64,000 bases of DNA from Venatoribacter cucullus (GTDB lineage: Bacteria > Pseudomonadota > Gammaproteobacteria > Pseudomonadales > Oceanobacteraceae): assembly GCF_016132445.1 (NCBI RefSeq), contig NZ_CP046056.1:2039501-2103500 (forward strand). The letters are read 5' to 3'. The first letter of the stretch is position 1; every line of letters starts with the position of its first letter. The notes beneath the pieces were generated by a model that saw only the letters and a list, made by a program, of their open reading frames with translations, was not told the DNA's origin and made no database searches. Below, one piece after another: positions 34,808 through 44,332 of the stretch. The translations under genes were made by a program, and so were the position numbers.

Positions 34808-35800
34808 TTATTCCAGCTGTTCCGCACACTCGGCCGCCGCCGGCGTTTCCTGACAACGCACCCGGCGCATCAGCCGCAGCATGCGGCCGTCGTAGACGCC
34901 TTCATCACGCAGACCAATTCGCACTGAACGGAGCATTTCGTTGTATTTATCGACGTTTTCCTGGCTCAGCTCGATCCAGTATTTTTGGTCGATCTCGGCA
35001 GTATCACGGTCAATATGGGCCATCATCTGATCAAACATCGACGCGGCTTTTTCCCGTGATTTCTGACCGAAACCCGCCGGGAAGCGGTCTTTGTAAATAA
35101 TCATCTGAAAATCCAGGTAAGCCAGATTAAAGCGCACTACACCGCCGTTATTGGCCAACCCTTTGTACATTTCCAGCGGTTTGTAGGCCACCGCCGGGGC
35201 GTACGCCACATCGACGCTGCCGTTATTAAAGCGGCCGGAAAAGTTCGCTGAGTTCGACGGCACCACCGAGGCACCCACATGATTCACCAGTTTGATGGAG
35301 GGTTCGTCATACTCAAAAGTGGCAATGCGTTTGCCGGATAATTCTTCCACGGTATCGACATTACGGTCACGCACGAACAGATAAATCGGCCCGGCCGGTA
35401 AAATACCCGCCACTTCATAACGGCCTTCTTCCATTAAACGGGCGGCCTGCGGCGCCGAGATGGTCTGAATCAGGCTGCGCATCACGCTGTGGGTCGGCAC
35501 CCCGCCAATGGCTTCAATGGTGGCGGCAAATTTATTGAACGGCCGCGCACGGGCGCCGGTCATCAGCACCGCGTCGCATTGCTGAGCTTTAAAATCGTCG
35601 ATGGCGATTTTTTCGTCGGTGTAAGCGCGCAGATTCAGGTCTACACCCCACTCCAGTGCCGCGGTGCTGTAATCACGGCTGAGACCGAACACCGAACCGT
35701 TAGCGCCCAGTGGGTCGTACACACAAAAGGTGCGTTTTTCAAGGTTGGCCCAGCTGGCAGCGCTGCCGGTTAATGCCAGTAATAAAATCCAACGCAGCAT
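34808..35800 (-). CDS. Periplasmic solute-binding protein of TRAP system (AdeT-like)
   Basis: A 330-residue precursor with a signal peptide (MLRWILLLALTGSAASWANL). The mature protein has the fold signs of the putative solute-binding/AdeT family: FCVYDPLGANGSVFGLSRDY, then FKAQQCDAVLMTGARARPFN and ELSGKRIATFEYDEPSIKL. It starts 2 bases after the upstream lipoprotein gene and precedes the permease by 79 bases. The AdeT name comes from a family once proposed to act in drug efflux; here a TRAP binding role is more likely. Confidence 0.8.
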   Translation of the reverse strand: MLRWILLLALTGSAASWANLEKRTFCVYDPLGANGSVFGLSRDYSTAALEWGVDLNLRAYTDEKIAIDDFKAQQCDAVLMTGARARPFNKFAATIEAIGGVPTHSVMRSLIQTISAPQAARLMEEGRYEVAGILPAGPIYLFVRDRNVDTVEELSGKRIATFEYDEPSIKLVNHVGASVVPSNSANFSGRFNNGSVDVAYAPAVAYKPLEMYKGLANNGGVVRFNLAYLDFQMIIYKDRFPAGFGQKSREKAASMFDQMMAHIDRDTAEIDQKYWIELSQENVDKYNEMLRSVRIGLRDEGVYDGRMLRLMRRVRCQETPAAAECAEQLE

Positions 35801-35802
35801 GA

Positions 35803-36813
35803 TTAATCCTCCAGCAGATCGTCAATATTCAGGGTATTAACCGGGGTTTTTACATCGTCCCAGAAGGTGCCCAAAGCACCCACGGGTGTGCGCGAGCCGG
35901 TCCCTTCGGTCCACAAACGATCCGACACCGCCAGAATCTGCCGCGAGGCCATAATATCCATCATGCGGTAATCCGGGCTGCTGCCTTTCAGCGCCAGCGA
36001 TTCACCATGACGACGAATGGCGGCGCGCAGACGCTCGGGGTTACCGGTGCTGTCGGCAATCACCACTTCAATGGCATGAGCCATGCGCACGCCGGAAGCG
36101 GTCGCCAGACGACTGGCCTGCTCCATTTCCATCCACGGGTCGGTGCCACGCGGGGCAGTGTCCGGCATCATAATCCACATGCCAGCCTGCAGAGCCTGCG
36201 GCAAGCCCCACCAGCGCTGGTTATCCACACACTGCAGGCCACGCACGGTTTTCATGGCAATGTCTTTCGGTACGTTCACCACACTGCCGGCGCGCAGATC
36301 GCTCATCACCGCCTGCATGCCGGCCAGGTTACCCAGCACCCAGTAAATTTCTTTGCTTTTGCTCAGTTTCGGGCACTGTTCACCCGGGGCGCCAAACTCG
36401 GCCACCATGTGCTGATACGCCTGATACTGGCGCTGCGCCGCCACGGCAAAGGCGCGCTTCTCGCGGATGCGGGCATCTTTGGCTTCGTGAATATTCTGTG
36501 CTTTGAACGCGCGGATATACGCCAGTGCTTCTTCATGAGCTTTTTCTTCGGCGCAGGTGCCCATCATCATATTCATGGTGACGGCGGCACGATCCGGCGT
36601 ATAGGTCAGCTCGGTGAACGACATCAGCGCCGGTGACAGTGCGCTGGTCATGCCACAGGCCTGCTCGGGGTCGGACGATTTCATGGTGTAAGGAATGGCG
36701 TAATCTTCGGTGAAATCGTATGCAAACCAACCCGTGGTGCGGTAAATCGTGCTGCAGCCGGTAACGGTGCTGAGTGCCAGCACAACCAGCGTAAAACGCG
36801 CGAGGAAAGACAT
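35803..36813 (-). CDS. Lipoprotein of TRAP gene set (TatT-like candidate)
   Basis: A 336-residue precursor with a lipobox (LSTVTGC, cysteine at about 19). The mature part is mainly helical (CAEEKAHEEALAYIRAFKAQ) and may hold TPR-like repeats. Some TRAP systems encode TatT, a helical lipoprotein that partners the binding protein, and the position first in this operon fits that. Sequence similarity to TatT is not certain by eye. The ATG at 36813 is chosen because it starts the signal; a longer frame to 36900 is less likely. Confidence 0.65.
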   Translation of the reverse strand: MSFLARFTLVVLALSTVTGCSTIYRTTGWFAYDFTEDYAIPYTMKSSDPEQACGMTSALSPALMSFTELTYTPDRAAVTMNMMMGTCAEEKAHEEALAYIRAFKAQNIHEAKDARIREKRAFAVAAQRQYQAYQHMVAEFGAPGEQCPKLSKSKEIYWVLGNLAGMQAVMSDLRAGSVVNVPKDIAMKTVRGLQCVDNQRWWGLPQALQAGMWIMMPDTAPRGTDPWMEMEQASRLATASGVRMAHAIEVVIADSTGNPERLRAAIRRHGESLALKGSSPDYRMMDIMASRQILAVSDRLWTEGTGSRTPVGALGTFWDDVKTPVNTLNIDDLLED

Positions 36814-37127
36814 GGTGCCCCCAGTTTCAATCAATGTTGTTGTTATTCTGACGGGGATACTACCCCACTGCCCTATGGCAGCCCAAGTGCAGTATGACAA
36901 TACGCGCCGCCGATACCTTGGCCGTACTGTCTCCCGGCCCGCGACATTAGAGCCAATTACCTATTTCGGGAAGGTTCGATCCGGCCGCGCCGCCGACCCG
37001 ATGGCCCATATTCACTGTCACAAAATTTAAACTTGGCAGCGTCTTTGCGTGCTTGCATAGTGAAGCCGGCCGGTGCTTACCGGCCAGCCGTTGATGACTG
37101 CCCCGCCATGTTCAGGAGAATACCTTT
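36814..37127. other. Intergenic region between divergent TRAP operon and phoH2
   Basis: The 314-bp gap holds a candidate promoter for phoH2 (37033-37061) and presumably the TRAP promoter, which I could not place. No small gene or RNA is evident. Confidence 0.4.
37033..37061 (+). promoter_or_regulatory. Candidate sigma-70 promoter of phoH2
   Basis: TTGGCA (37033-37038), a 17-base spacer and CATAGT (37056-37061) form a reasonable -35/-10 pair. It lies 66 bases before the phoH2 ATG. Confidence 0.4.
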
Positions 37128-38507
37128 ATGGCCGCACGCAAATCCGCAACCAAGCTGTACGTTCTGGATACCAATGTTCTGATCCACGACCCCGCCGCGC
37201 TGCTGAATTTCGAAGAGCATCAGGTGGTGATTCCGATGACGGTACTGGAGGAGCTGGATAAGTTAAAAATGGGCAAGGCGGGTGTTGCTGCCGATTGCCG
37301 CGAAGCCATCCGTAAAATTGATCATATTATTGGCCACGCCTCGCCGACTGAAATTGCCCTCGGCGTGCCCATCATCCGCGCCGGCGGCGCCGCCATGGGG
37401 CATCTGTCGATTCTGCTGGATAACTTTGATGCACCACGCCGTTCACTGCCACCGGATCTGAACGACAATAAAATTATTAACAGCCTGGTCGGGCTGCAGG
37501 AAAAATACCCCAACCGCGATGTGGTGCTGATTACCAAAGACATCAACATGCGCCTGAAGGCGCGCGGTTGCGGCATCGCCGCCGAAGATTATCAGACCGA
37601 TCAGCTGGTTTCGGACGTTGCCTTACTGGAAACCGGGTATCTTGCGGTTGCAGGCTCATTCTGGGATACCCAGAGCACCGTAGAAACCTTCCACGACAGC
37701 ACCGGTACCTACCACCGCATCGCTCAGGCCGACCTGCCGGATGAGCTGGGTATTAACCGCTTTATTGTCGATCAGAGTGGTTTTATCGGTCGTGTGGTAC
37801 AGCTGCAGGACGGTATGGCCACCCTGCAGGATCTGCCGGCCGAGCAACTGCTGGCACGCAGCGCCTGGGGCCTGACGCCGCGGGATATTCCGCAGGCGCT
37901 GGCGCTGCATCTGCTGCTCGATCCGGATGTGCATCTGGTGACCCTCACCGGCCAGGCCGGTTCCGGCAAAACCATTCTGGCGCTGGCGGCCGCCATTGAA
38001 ATGACCGTCGCCACGCAGCAGTTCCGGCGCATTATTGCCACCCGTTCAACCCAGGGCCTGGACGAAGACATCGGGTTTTTGCCCGGCACCGAGGCGGAAA
38101 AAATGGAACCCTGGCTGGGTGCCATTACCGACAACCTGGAGGCGCTGCACAGCGATGACGAACACACCACCAGCAGTGTGGATTACATTCTGCAGAAAGT
38201 GCCGCTGCAGTTTAAGTCGCTCAACTACATCCGCGGCCGCAGCTTTCAGCACAGCCTGATTCTGATTGATGAATGCCAGAACCTGACCCCGCATCAGATG
38301 AAGACCATCATTACCCGCGCCGGCACGGGCTCGAAGGTGGTGTGCCTGGGTAACCTGGCCCAGATCGACACGCCTTATCTCAACCCGATCAGTTCCGGTT
38401 TAACCTATCTGATTGAACGGTTTAAGAATTTCAGCCACGGCGGCACCCTGCATCTGGAAGGCTCGCCGCGCTCCCTTCTGGCCGAATACGCGGAAAAGCA
38501 TCTTTGA
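37128..38507 (+). CDS. PIN-PhoH fusion protein (PhoH2 family)
   Basis: A 459-residue protein with an N-terminal PIN nuclease domain (about 8-150, LYVLDTNVLIHDPAALL, LITKDINMRLKARG) and a C-terminal PhoH ATPase domain (about 250-455) with Walker A GQAGSGKT and Walker B LILIDE. PhoH2 proteins of this layout unwind and cleave RNA and have been studied in mycobacteria; in proteobacteria the same architecture is sometimes called YlaK/PhoH-like. The PIN acidic residues (DTN, EELD, TKD) are all present. Confidence 0.93.
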   Translation: MAARKSATKLYVLDTNVLIHDPAALLNFEEHQVVIPMTVLEELDKLKMGKAGVAADCREAIRKIDHIIGHASPTEIALGVPIIRAGGAAMGHLSILLDNFDAPRRSLPPDLNDNKIINSLVGLQEKYPNRDVVLITKDINMRLKARGCGIAAEDYQTDQLVSDVALLETGYLAVAGSFWDTQSTVETFHDSTGTYHRIAQADLPDELGINRFIVDQSGFIGRVVQLQDGMATLQDLPAEQLLARSAWGLTPRDIPQALALHLLLDPDVHLVTLTGQAGSGKTILALAAAIEMTVATQQFRRIIATRSTQGLDEDIGFLPGTEAEKMEPWLGAITDNLEALHSDDEHTTSSVDYILQKVPLQFKSLNYIRGRSFQHSLILIDECQNLTPHQMKTIITRAGTGSKVVCLGNLAQIDTPYLNPISSGLTYLIERFKNFSHGGTLHLEGSPRSLLAEYAEKHL

Positions 38508-38611
38508 CGATATAAGAAATGTGAACTATATAACTTGTGTTGCCTGTCACTGACGGGCAACACCAACCATTTATGAAATACACCCTCCCGGAGCGATCCT
38601 CGGAAGTGACT

Positions 38612-39031
38612 ATGAAGAAAACCCTGGCCGCCGCCGCCCTCGCCGTTCTGACTCTGAGCACCCAAAGCGTCCGCGCTGAAGCCATTTATGAGCTGGAATT
38701 TGAAACCGACTCCAACTGGACCAGCATTGAAATCCGTGATGACGCGGTATTTGTAAACGCTCCCGCCGGTGAAATTATGAATATCACCGCCAAAGATGGT
38801 CTGCGGTCATTCAGCATTTCGCCGAAAAAAATCCATCTGCGTAACCGCAGCCGTGGCATGGTGAATATGAACCTGTACGTGCAATCGAAAAACAACGTAC
38901 TGGGCCTGACCATCTGCAAAGGCTCACCCAGCAGCTACACCTCCATCAAGTCCGGCGAAGCCCGGCAGAAAAACGACCTGAAAGAGAAAGATCACTGCGA
39001 ACAGGCCGCTCTGGTACTGCAGTTGTTCTGA
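38612..39031 (+). CDS. Small secreted protein, unknown
   Basis: A 139-residue precursor with a clear Sec signal (MKKTLAAAALAVLTLSTQSV, cleavage after VRA). The mature part is about 117 residues, beta-rich and basic in the middle (KKIHLRNRSRGMVNMNLYVQ), with two cysteines that could form a disulfide. I do not recognise the family. The start at 38612 has GGAAG upstream; a longer frame to 38537 is ignored. Confidence 0.75.
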   Translation: MKKTLAAAALAVLTLSTQSVRAEAIYELEFETDSNWTSIEIRDDAVFVNAPAGEIMNITAKDGLRSFSISPKKIHLRNRSRGMVNMNLYVQSKNNVLGLTICKGSPSSYTSIKSGEARQKNDLKEKDHCEQAALVLQLF

Positions 39032-39040
39032 TTCCATCTG

Positions 39041-39586
39041 ATGACCACTCCGTTACGACGCATCGCGGTCTACTGTGGCTCCCGGCCGGGTAACTCCCCG
39101 GCCTATACCGGGGCCGCAGCACAGCTGGCCCGCACACTGGCCGAAGCCGGTATCGGTATAGTCTATGGCGGCAGCCGCAACGGCCTGATGGGCGCGCTGG
39201 CCGACACCGCACTGGCCTGTGGCGGTGAAGTGATCGGCGTAATTCCCGACCTGCTGAATAAGCACGAACGTGCTCATCCCAACCTTACCCAACTGCACCA
39301 TGTGGCCAGCATGCACGAACGCAAAGCCTTAATGGCCGAACTGGCGGATGGCTTTATCGCCCTGCCCGGTGGCGTCGGTACGTTGGATGAACTGATTGAG
39401 ATCTGGTGCTGGGCCGGCATGGGCAGCCACGCCAAGCCCTGCGGCTGTCTGGATGTTAACCAGTACTGGCAACCCTTGTTTGATCTGCTGGCCCATATCC
39501 GCCATGAAGGCTTCAGCCACGGCGAACAACAGCTGTTACGCAGCGACGATCCGCAACAACTGCTGGCCCTGATGACTGCTTACTGA
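39041..39586 (+). CDS. LOG-family nucleotide phosphoribohydrolase
   Basis: A 181-residue Rossmann-fold protein with the LOG signature PGGVGTLDE and the upstream ERKALMAELADGFIAL. LOG proteins split a nucleoside monophosphate into base and ribose 5-phosphate; in bacteria the substrate may be AMP or another purine or pyrimidine nucleotide. The active-site Arg and Glu are present. It begins 9 bases after the small secreted protein gene and precedes truC. Confidence 0.92.
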   Translation: MTTPLRRIAVYCGSRPGNSPAYTGAAAQLARTLAEAGIGIVYGGSRNGLMGALADTALACGGEVIGVIPDLLNKHERAHPNLTQLHHVASMHERKALMAELADGFIALPGGVGTLDELIEIWCWAGMGSHAKPCGCLDVNQYWQPLFDLLAHIRHEGFSHGEQQLLRSDDPQQLLALMTAY

Positions 39587-39638
39587 ACCCAGCCTCGCCG
39601 ATTTACAGTACAATCGCGCTTTTGCCGCAGCCCCGCCC

Positions 39639-40457
39639 ATGACTCCTGAACTTCAGATTCTGTACCAAGACGACGCCCTGGTGGTGATTAACAAACCCAG
39701 CGGCCTGCTGGTACACCGCAGCGAAATCGACCGCCACGAAACCCGCTTTGCCCTGCAACTGCTGCGCGACCAGCTCGGCCAGCGTGTGTATCCGGTGCAC
39801 CGGCTGGATAAACCCACGTCTGGCGTACTGGCCTTTGCCTTAAGCCCGGAGATGGCCAGCCTGACCACTGACCTGTGGCGTCAGCGCACGGTGGAAAAGC
39901 AATACCTGGCCATTGTACGTGGCTGGATGCCGGACTTTGTGCATCTGGACAAACCCATGGCGCCTCCTGTCGATAAATACGCCAAACACGAAAAGGTGCG
40001 GGAAGAGCAGGAAGCCATTACCGACTTCCGTCGTCTGGCCCAGGTGGAGCTGCCGGTGTTTATCGATAAATACCCGCAGTCGCGTTACTCGCTGGTGCAA
40101 TGCACGCCGCATACCGGTCGTAAGCATCAGATCCGCCGCCATCTGAAACACCTGGCGCACCCTATTATTGGTGATGCGCGTTATGGCAAAGGCCGCCACA
40201 GCCGTTATTTCCGTGACCAGCTGCACGCACCGCGCCTGCTACTGCACGCCGCCAGCCTCAGCGTTACCCACCCGCTCAGCGGGGAGCCTCTTACCTTCCA
40301 CGCCCCGCTGGATGCCATCTGGCGTCAGCTGCTGCAACGATTCGGCTGGCTGGATGCCGTGCCGGCCGGACTGGCCGCATCATTCAGCGAACCGGTACAC
40401 CCATCGCTGGATTTATTCCTTAATGGAAACGATGACACGGACGACACGGAGAACTGA
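39639..40457 (+). CDS. truC: tRNA pseudouridine(65) synthase TruC
   Basis: TruC makes pseudouridine at position 65 of certain tRNAs. The 272-residue product has the RluA-type catalytic motif HRLDKPTSGVL with the essential Asp and the conserved CTPHTGRKHQIRRHLKHLAH. The TruC type is indicated by the N-terminal start ILYQDDALVVINKPSGLLVH and the overall length. A short acidic C-terminal tail (NGNDDTDDTEN) is extra. Confidence 0.93.
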   Translation: MTPELQILYQDDALVVINKPSGLLVHRSEIDRHETRFALQLLRDQLGQRVYPVHRLDKPTSGVLAFALSPEMASLTTDLWRQRTVEKQYLAIVRGWMPDFVHLDKPMAPPVDKYAKHEKVREEQEAITDFRRLAQVELPVFIDKYPQSRYSLVQCTPHTGRKHQIRRHLKHLAHPIIGDARYGKGRHSRYFRDQLHAPRLLLHAASLSVTHPLSGEPLTFHAPLDAIWRQLLQRFGWLDAVPAGLAASFSEPVHPSLDLFLNGNDDTDDTEN

Positions 40458-40505
40458 AAGTTGCCCACAGAGGCGCTGTGCCAGCACTTATGCGGCCTGC
40501 GCCGG

Positions 40506-41015
40506 TTATGCACAGATTCTGTGGATAAAACACTGGATAACATCCTGATAAATCTCACAAAGCCTGTATCGACGCGGCTTTCAGCAAATTGTCCGAAATT
40601 ACAACAGCAGATAAACCTTATATATTTCAATAGGATACCTATTCAGTTATATGTCCGGAAAGCCTGAGGAATTTTGCCCCACAGTAAAAGAAGGGATATT
40701 TTCAAGTGTGCATAATCTTTTTCCAACCGTGCCGTCAAGAGTACGGAAGAGAAATAAATCAGCCAATCTGCAACCAAATTCAGACTTCTTTCTGATTGCC
40801 GGGTATCTTTCCACAGAATCTGTGGATAACCATGTGAGTAAACCTTTAAAAAATGCCCGAAATCACGATAACTTGGGCACTCACTTCAGATTGGTTATTT
40901 TTTAACCAGATAAAATATCCTTTAAAATCAATAAGTTATATAAATCAATACAAATCTTGCGAATTATCAGGCCAATAATGGCAGCTTTTTGACGACAACA
41001 GAGCAATGTGTATAA
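40506..41015. promoter_or_regulatory. AT-rich region with five DnaA-box matches
   Basis: The 748-bp gap between truC and dsbC has no gene. It contains TTATGCACA (40506-40514), TGTGGATAA (40520-40528 and 40821-40829), TGTGCATAA (40707-40715) and TGTGTATAA (41007-41015), all matching TTATNCACA on one strand or the other. The first pair forms a dyad, and the third copy of TGTGGATAA has a partial partner (TTTCCACAG) before it. A very AT-rich stretch lies at 40895-40970. It could bind DnaA as an origin-like, titration or regulatory site. No origin marker gene (dnaA, mnmG, rpmH) is adjacent. Confidence 0.45.
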
Positions 41016-41136
41016 CGTGCGCCGGAATGGATCACGCTGCGCCACAACAGGGCTCCGCCAGAATGCTGATGAAATAAGGGAGTTTTCCTTGAGTGAGCAC
41101 TTACATCGGCAGGTCTGATTACCTGACGGCACAAAA

Positions 41137-41158
41137 AAACCTCCCGCAGGAGGTTTTT
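41137..41158. terminator. Terminator after dsbC (bidirectional)
   Basis: AAACCTCC and GGAGGTTT pair around CGCA, with A and T runs on both sides. It lies about 50 bases past the dsbC stop on the minus strand. Confidence 0.85.
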
Positions 41159-41205
41159 AAATGACGTAATACTGACGCTTTATGGCAGTATCTTCAGCCG
41201 TACTT

Positions 41206-42057
41206 TCAGAGGATGCCCAGCCGCCGGGCCAGCTCATCGGCCGGCATATAACCGGGAATCAGGGTGCCATCTTCGGTGATGATGGCCGGCGTACCGGTTA
41301 CCCCCACCTGATGCCCCAATTCAAACTGCGCAGTAATGGGTGCGTTGCAATCTTTGCTGGCACTGAGCATGGCCTGCATTTTCTTTTCCGCATCCCGATA
41401 CTGCTGTTCGGCGGCAGAACCAGCCCCCTGACGCACGCGCTGCGCTGCCATGCCGAGGTCTCGCTGGGTATTTTTCATTGCCGTCATCGCCGCTGTGCGG
41501 TCTTGCGCACACCAGACGTAATTCAATTTCTGATACGAATCGGTCAGCTGCCCGGTCTGTGGACTGTTGATACCAGCACGCGGGTAAGCCAGATAGCGCA
41601 CAGCAATACCCAGCTCATTCAGGCGCGGCACCTCCAGGTGCAATTTCTGACAGAAGCCACAATCAATATCAGTGAACACATTAATCAGGGCTTTTTGCTT
41701 ACCCTTGGCAGCAAACAGCACGCTTTGCTGATCAGTCACCTTACTCAGGCTACTGACGCGTTTTGGATTCAGGCGGCTTTGGGTAACGTTAACCACTTCG
41801 CCCGGGGTTAACTGGTACAGCTCATCGCGGTACAGAAAGTAGTTCATGTCCGGTGTCATGTGCATCACCGAGCCATCAATCAGAACCACTTCCAGCAGCT
41901 GCTTACCGGCCACGGCAACCACTTCCTGCACCTGCAGACGCGGACCAAATGCAGACACCAGGCGCGCTTCCACCTGTTGCTCCTGCGTGGCTTCTGCGGC
42001 CTGAACCGCAACCACACTGCCAAAGCTCAGCAGTGCAGCGATCAGAATCTTCTTCAT
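41206..42057 (-). CDS. dsbC: Thiol:disulfide interchange protein DsbC
   Basis: DsbC is a periplasmic disulfide isomerase that reshuffles wrong disulfides and is kept reduced by DsbD. The 283-residue precursor has a signal peptide (MKKILIAALLSFGSVVAVQA), an N-terminal dimerisation domain and a thioredoxin-fold domain with CGFC in FTDIDCGFCQKLHLEV. The cis-Pro loop is GTPAII. A second cysteine pair (WCAQ, KDCNAP) is present as in enteric DsbC. Confidence 0.95.
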   Translation of the reverse strand: MKKILIAALLSFGSVVAVQAAEATQEQQVEARLVSAFGPRLQVQEVVAVAGKQLLEVVLIDGSVMHMTPDMNYFLYRDELYQLTPGEVVNVTQSRLNPKRVSSLSKVTDQQSVLFAAKGKQKALINVFTDIDCGFCQKLHLEVPRLNELGIAVRYLAYPRAGINSPQTGQLTDSYQKLNYVWCAQDRTAAMTAMKNTQRDLGMAAQRVRQGAGSAAEQQYRDAEKKMQAMLSASKDCNAPITAQFELGHQVGVTGTPAIITEDGTLIPGYMPADELARRLGIL

Positions 42058-42150
42058 GGTTTACTACCTTAACTGCGGGATAAATCAGACCGTCTGTACG
42101 GACATGCGTTCAACGCGGCTACCATTCCACAAGGGCTGACGGGGTGCAAT

Positions 42151-42174
42151 AAAAAAACGGGCACAAGGCCCGTT
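42151..42174 (-). terminator. Terminator of the rpsP-rplS operon
   Basis: AACGGGC (42156-42162) pairs with GCCCGTT (42168-42174). On the minus strand seven T follow. It lies 20 bases after the rplS stop codon. Confidence 0.9.
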
Positions 42175-42194
42175 CTTTTGTACCGGAAAAAGGA

Positions 42195-42548
42195 TTACAC
42201 CTTTTCTTTGATACGTGCAGACTTACCGCTGCGCTCGCGCAGGTAGTACAGCTTGGCTTTACGTACGTCACCACGACGCTTCAGCTCGATACCAGCGATC
42301 ATCGGGCTGTGAGTCTGGAAAGTACGCTCTACACCCACACCGTGAGAGATTTTACGCACGGTGAAAGCAGAGTTCAGGCCACGGTTACGCTTGCCGATTA
42401 CCACGCCTTCAAAAGCCTGGACACGCTCACGCTCACCTTCTTTAACTTTTACATTCACGACAACGGTGTCACCGGTGCTGAACGCCGGAATGTCGGCTTT
42501 CAACTGGGCATTTTCAATCTGTTGAATGATTGCGTTTTTGTTGCTCAT
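42195..42548 (-). CDS. rplS: 50S ribosomal protein L19
   Basis: L19 lies at the 30S-50S interface. The 117-residue product is typical, with [20 protein letters not shown] and [20 protein letters not shown]. It is the last gene of the conserved rpsP-rimM-trmD-rplS operon and starts 10 bases after trmD. Confidence 0.98.
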   Translation of the reverse strand: MSNKNAIIQQIENAQLKADIPAFSTGDTVVVNVKVKEGERERVQAFEGVVIGKRNRGLNSAFTVRKISHGVGVERTFQTHSPMIAGIELKRRGDVRKAKLYYLRERSGKSARIKEKV

Positions 42549-42558
42549 TATTCGCTCC

Positions 42559-43314
42559 TTAACAGTCTGCCGAGGTTTGATCGTGCTCGCGCAGATATTC
42601 TGTCAATAACCTTTGTTGCTCGTTTGTCAGTTCCAGCGCTGCCAGTAAATCGGGACGGCGCTGCCAGGTTCTTCCCAGTGACTGCTTGAGGCGCCACTGG
42701 CGGATCTTTTCATGGTTGCCACTCAGCAACACATCGGGTACGGCCTGCCCTTCGTAAACTTCCGGGCGGGTGTAATGCGGACAATCCAGCAAACCGTCCA
42801 TAAAGGAGTCTTGCTGGGCCGACTGTTCGTGCCCCAACACACCGGGCACCAGCCGGATTACAGCATCCATCAGCGTCATGGCGGCTAATTCACCACCACT
42901 TAACACGAAATCGCCCAGAGACCACTCTTCGTCGATTTCGCGTTCAATTAAACGCTCATCAATGCCTTCGTACCGTCCGGCCACCAGAATCAGTTTGTCG
43001 TGCTGAGCAAGCTCAAGCACCCCTTGCTGATCCAGTTTGCGTCCCTGAGGTGACAGATAAATCACCTTCGCGCCCTCCCCCGCCGCCGCTTTGGCTGCGT
43101 GGATGGCATCGCGCAGAGGCTGAATTTTCATCAGCATACCCGGGCCGCCACCGTACGGACGATCGTCCACGGTCTGGTAGTTGTCGTGGGTGAAATCACG
43201 GGGATTCCAGCACGTCACACTCACTTTTTCCTGTTTCACGGCCCGGCCACTGACACCGTATTCGGTTAATGCCCGGAACATTTCAGGAAACAGCGAGATA
43301 ACCCCAAACCACAC
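42559..43314 (-). CDS. trmD: tRNA (guanine37-N1)-methyltransferase TrmD
   Basis: TrmD methylates G37 next to the anticodon and prevents frameshifting. The 251-residue product starts at a GTG codon (43314), as the family start [20 protein letters not shown] requires. The SAM trefoil-knot region is present ([20 protein letters not shown], then [20 protein letters not shown]). It lies 3 bases after rimM. Confidence 0.97.
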   Translation of the reverse strand: MWFGVISLFPEMFRALTEYGVSGRAVKQEKVSVTCWNPRDFTHDNYQTVDDRPYGGGPGMLMKIQPLRDAIHAAKAAAGEGAKVIYLSPQGRKLDQQGVLELAQHDKLILVAGRYEGIDERLIEREIDEEWSLGDFVLSGGELAAMTLMDAVIRLVPGVLGHEQSAQQDSFMDGLLDCPHYTRPEVYEGQAVPDVLLSGNHEKIRQWRLKQSLGRTWQRRPDLLAALELTNEQQRLLTEYLREHDQTSADC

Positions 43315-43317
43315 CGG

Positions 43318-43875
43318 TTAAAAGTCCGCTTCCCAGTCGACCAGAATTTCACCCTGTTCTGTGTCAACCTTAAGAACAATGGTTTCAGCGTAAGGAATCA
43401 GGCGTTGCTGACGATCAATACTGCCCTCGCAGGCATTAATAACCATCACCTGATTGCCACCACCGGAATCCAGCAGTTCTTTTACCTGGCCCAGCCATTC
43501 ACCGTGGGTGTTTACCACCTTCAGGCCCTGTAACTGGAACCAATAATATTCATCGTCTTCGAGTTCAGGTAACTCACTGGTCGGTACTGCAATCTCAACC
43601 TGAGACAAGGCCAGAGCCGCGTCACGGTCGTTGATGCCGTCCAGCGCTACCGCCAACCCTTTACTGTGGACCTGACTGTCTTTTACCCGGAACGTCTTCC
43701 ACTCGCCGCCGATGTTCAGCAGCCAGTTGGGGTAGTCCAGAATATTGGTCATGGGATCGGTGTAGGAATACACCTTCACCCAGCCTTTAATACCGAATGC
43801 GGTGGTTACTTTGCCAAGGATGGTGAGTTCCTGGTCCGCCGCCTGGTGTGACAAGTTCAGATCTCCGTCAGCCAA
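43318..43875 (-). CDS. rimM: Ribosome maturation factor RimM
   Basis: RimM helps assemble the 30S head and binds S19. The 185-residue product has the N-terminal RimM domain (ILGKVTTAFGIKGWVKVYSY) and a C-terminal PRC-barrel (YYWFQLQGLKVVNTHGEWLG). It appears to start at TTG (43875), directly after the rpsP TAA, with AGG 8 bases upstream; no ATG is available before the conserved region. Confidence 0.95.
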   Translation of the reverse strand: MADGDLNLSHQAADQELTILGKVTTAFGIKGWVKVYSYTDPMTNILDYPNWLLNIGGEWKTFRVKDSQVHSKGLAVALDGINDRDAALALSQVEIAVPTSELPELEDDEYYWFQLQGLKVVNTHGEWLGQVKELLDSGGGNQVMVINACEGSIDRQQRLIPYAETIVLKVDTEQGEILVDWEADF

Positions 43876-44127
43876 TTAAGCCTGAGCTTTTTTGGCTTGC
43901 TTCAGTAAGCTGGCAACGCGATCAGTCGGCTGGGCACCTTTGGCCAGCCAGTACTCAACACGCTCGGCATTGATGCGGAAAGCTTCTTCCTGGCCGCGAG
44001 CAACAGGGTTAAAAAACCCAACACGCTCGATAAAGCGACCGTCGCGAGGCGAACGCGCGTCAGCTACGTTAATGTGATAAAAAGGACGTTTTTTAGAGCC
44101 ACCACGGGCCAAACGGATTACTACCAT
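43876..44127 (-). CDS. rpsP: 30S ribosomal protein S16
   Basis: S16 is an early 30S assembly protein. The 83-residue product has the family start [20 protein letters not shown] and normal length. It is the first gene of the operon and is preceded by a sigma-70-type promoter with a GC-rich discriminator. Confidence 0.98.
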   Translation of the reverse strand: MVVIRLARGGSKKRPFYHINVADARSPRDGRFIERVGFFNPVARGQEEAFRINAERVEYWLAKGAQPTDRVASLLKQAKKAQA

Positions 44128-44256
44128 AGTGTCAGATCACTCCGATCGGTTTATCAAGTGACAGGTTTTGGGATCGCCTGCCGTTAATCATCCCATGCTT
44201 CCCGAACTGGCCAATGGCCAGACTCCAGACACATGGGGCCTGTTAAAAGGGCGCAT

Positions 44257-44285
44257 AGTTTATGCAATGTCCTGATTTATAACAA
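44257..44285 (-). promoter_or_regulatory. Sigma-70 promoter of the rpsP operon
   Basis: On the minus strand TTGTTA, a 17-base spacer and TAAACT are followed by a GC-rich stretch (ATGCGCCC). Such a discriminator is typical of growth-rate and ppGpp-controlled ribosomal promoters. The transcript leader would be about 120 bases. Confidence 0.6.
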
Positions 44286-44332
44286 GGGCCACTGAAAAAG
44301 TACGCCAACTGACACTAAAAATCTTTCGGGAT

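Noticed and set aside
40651..40905. 84-aa ORF in the gap after truC
   Set aside because: It overlaps DnaA-box matches in AT-rich DNA, has no ribosome site and shows no protein-like pattern.
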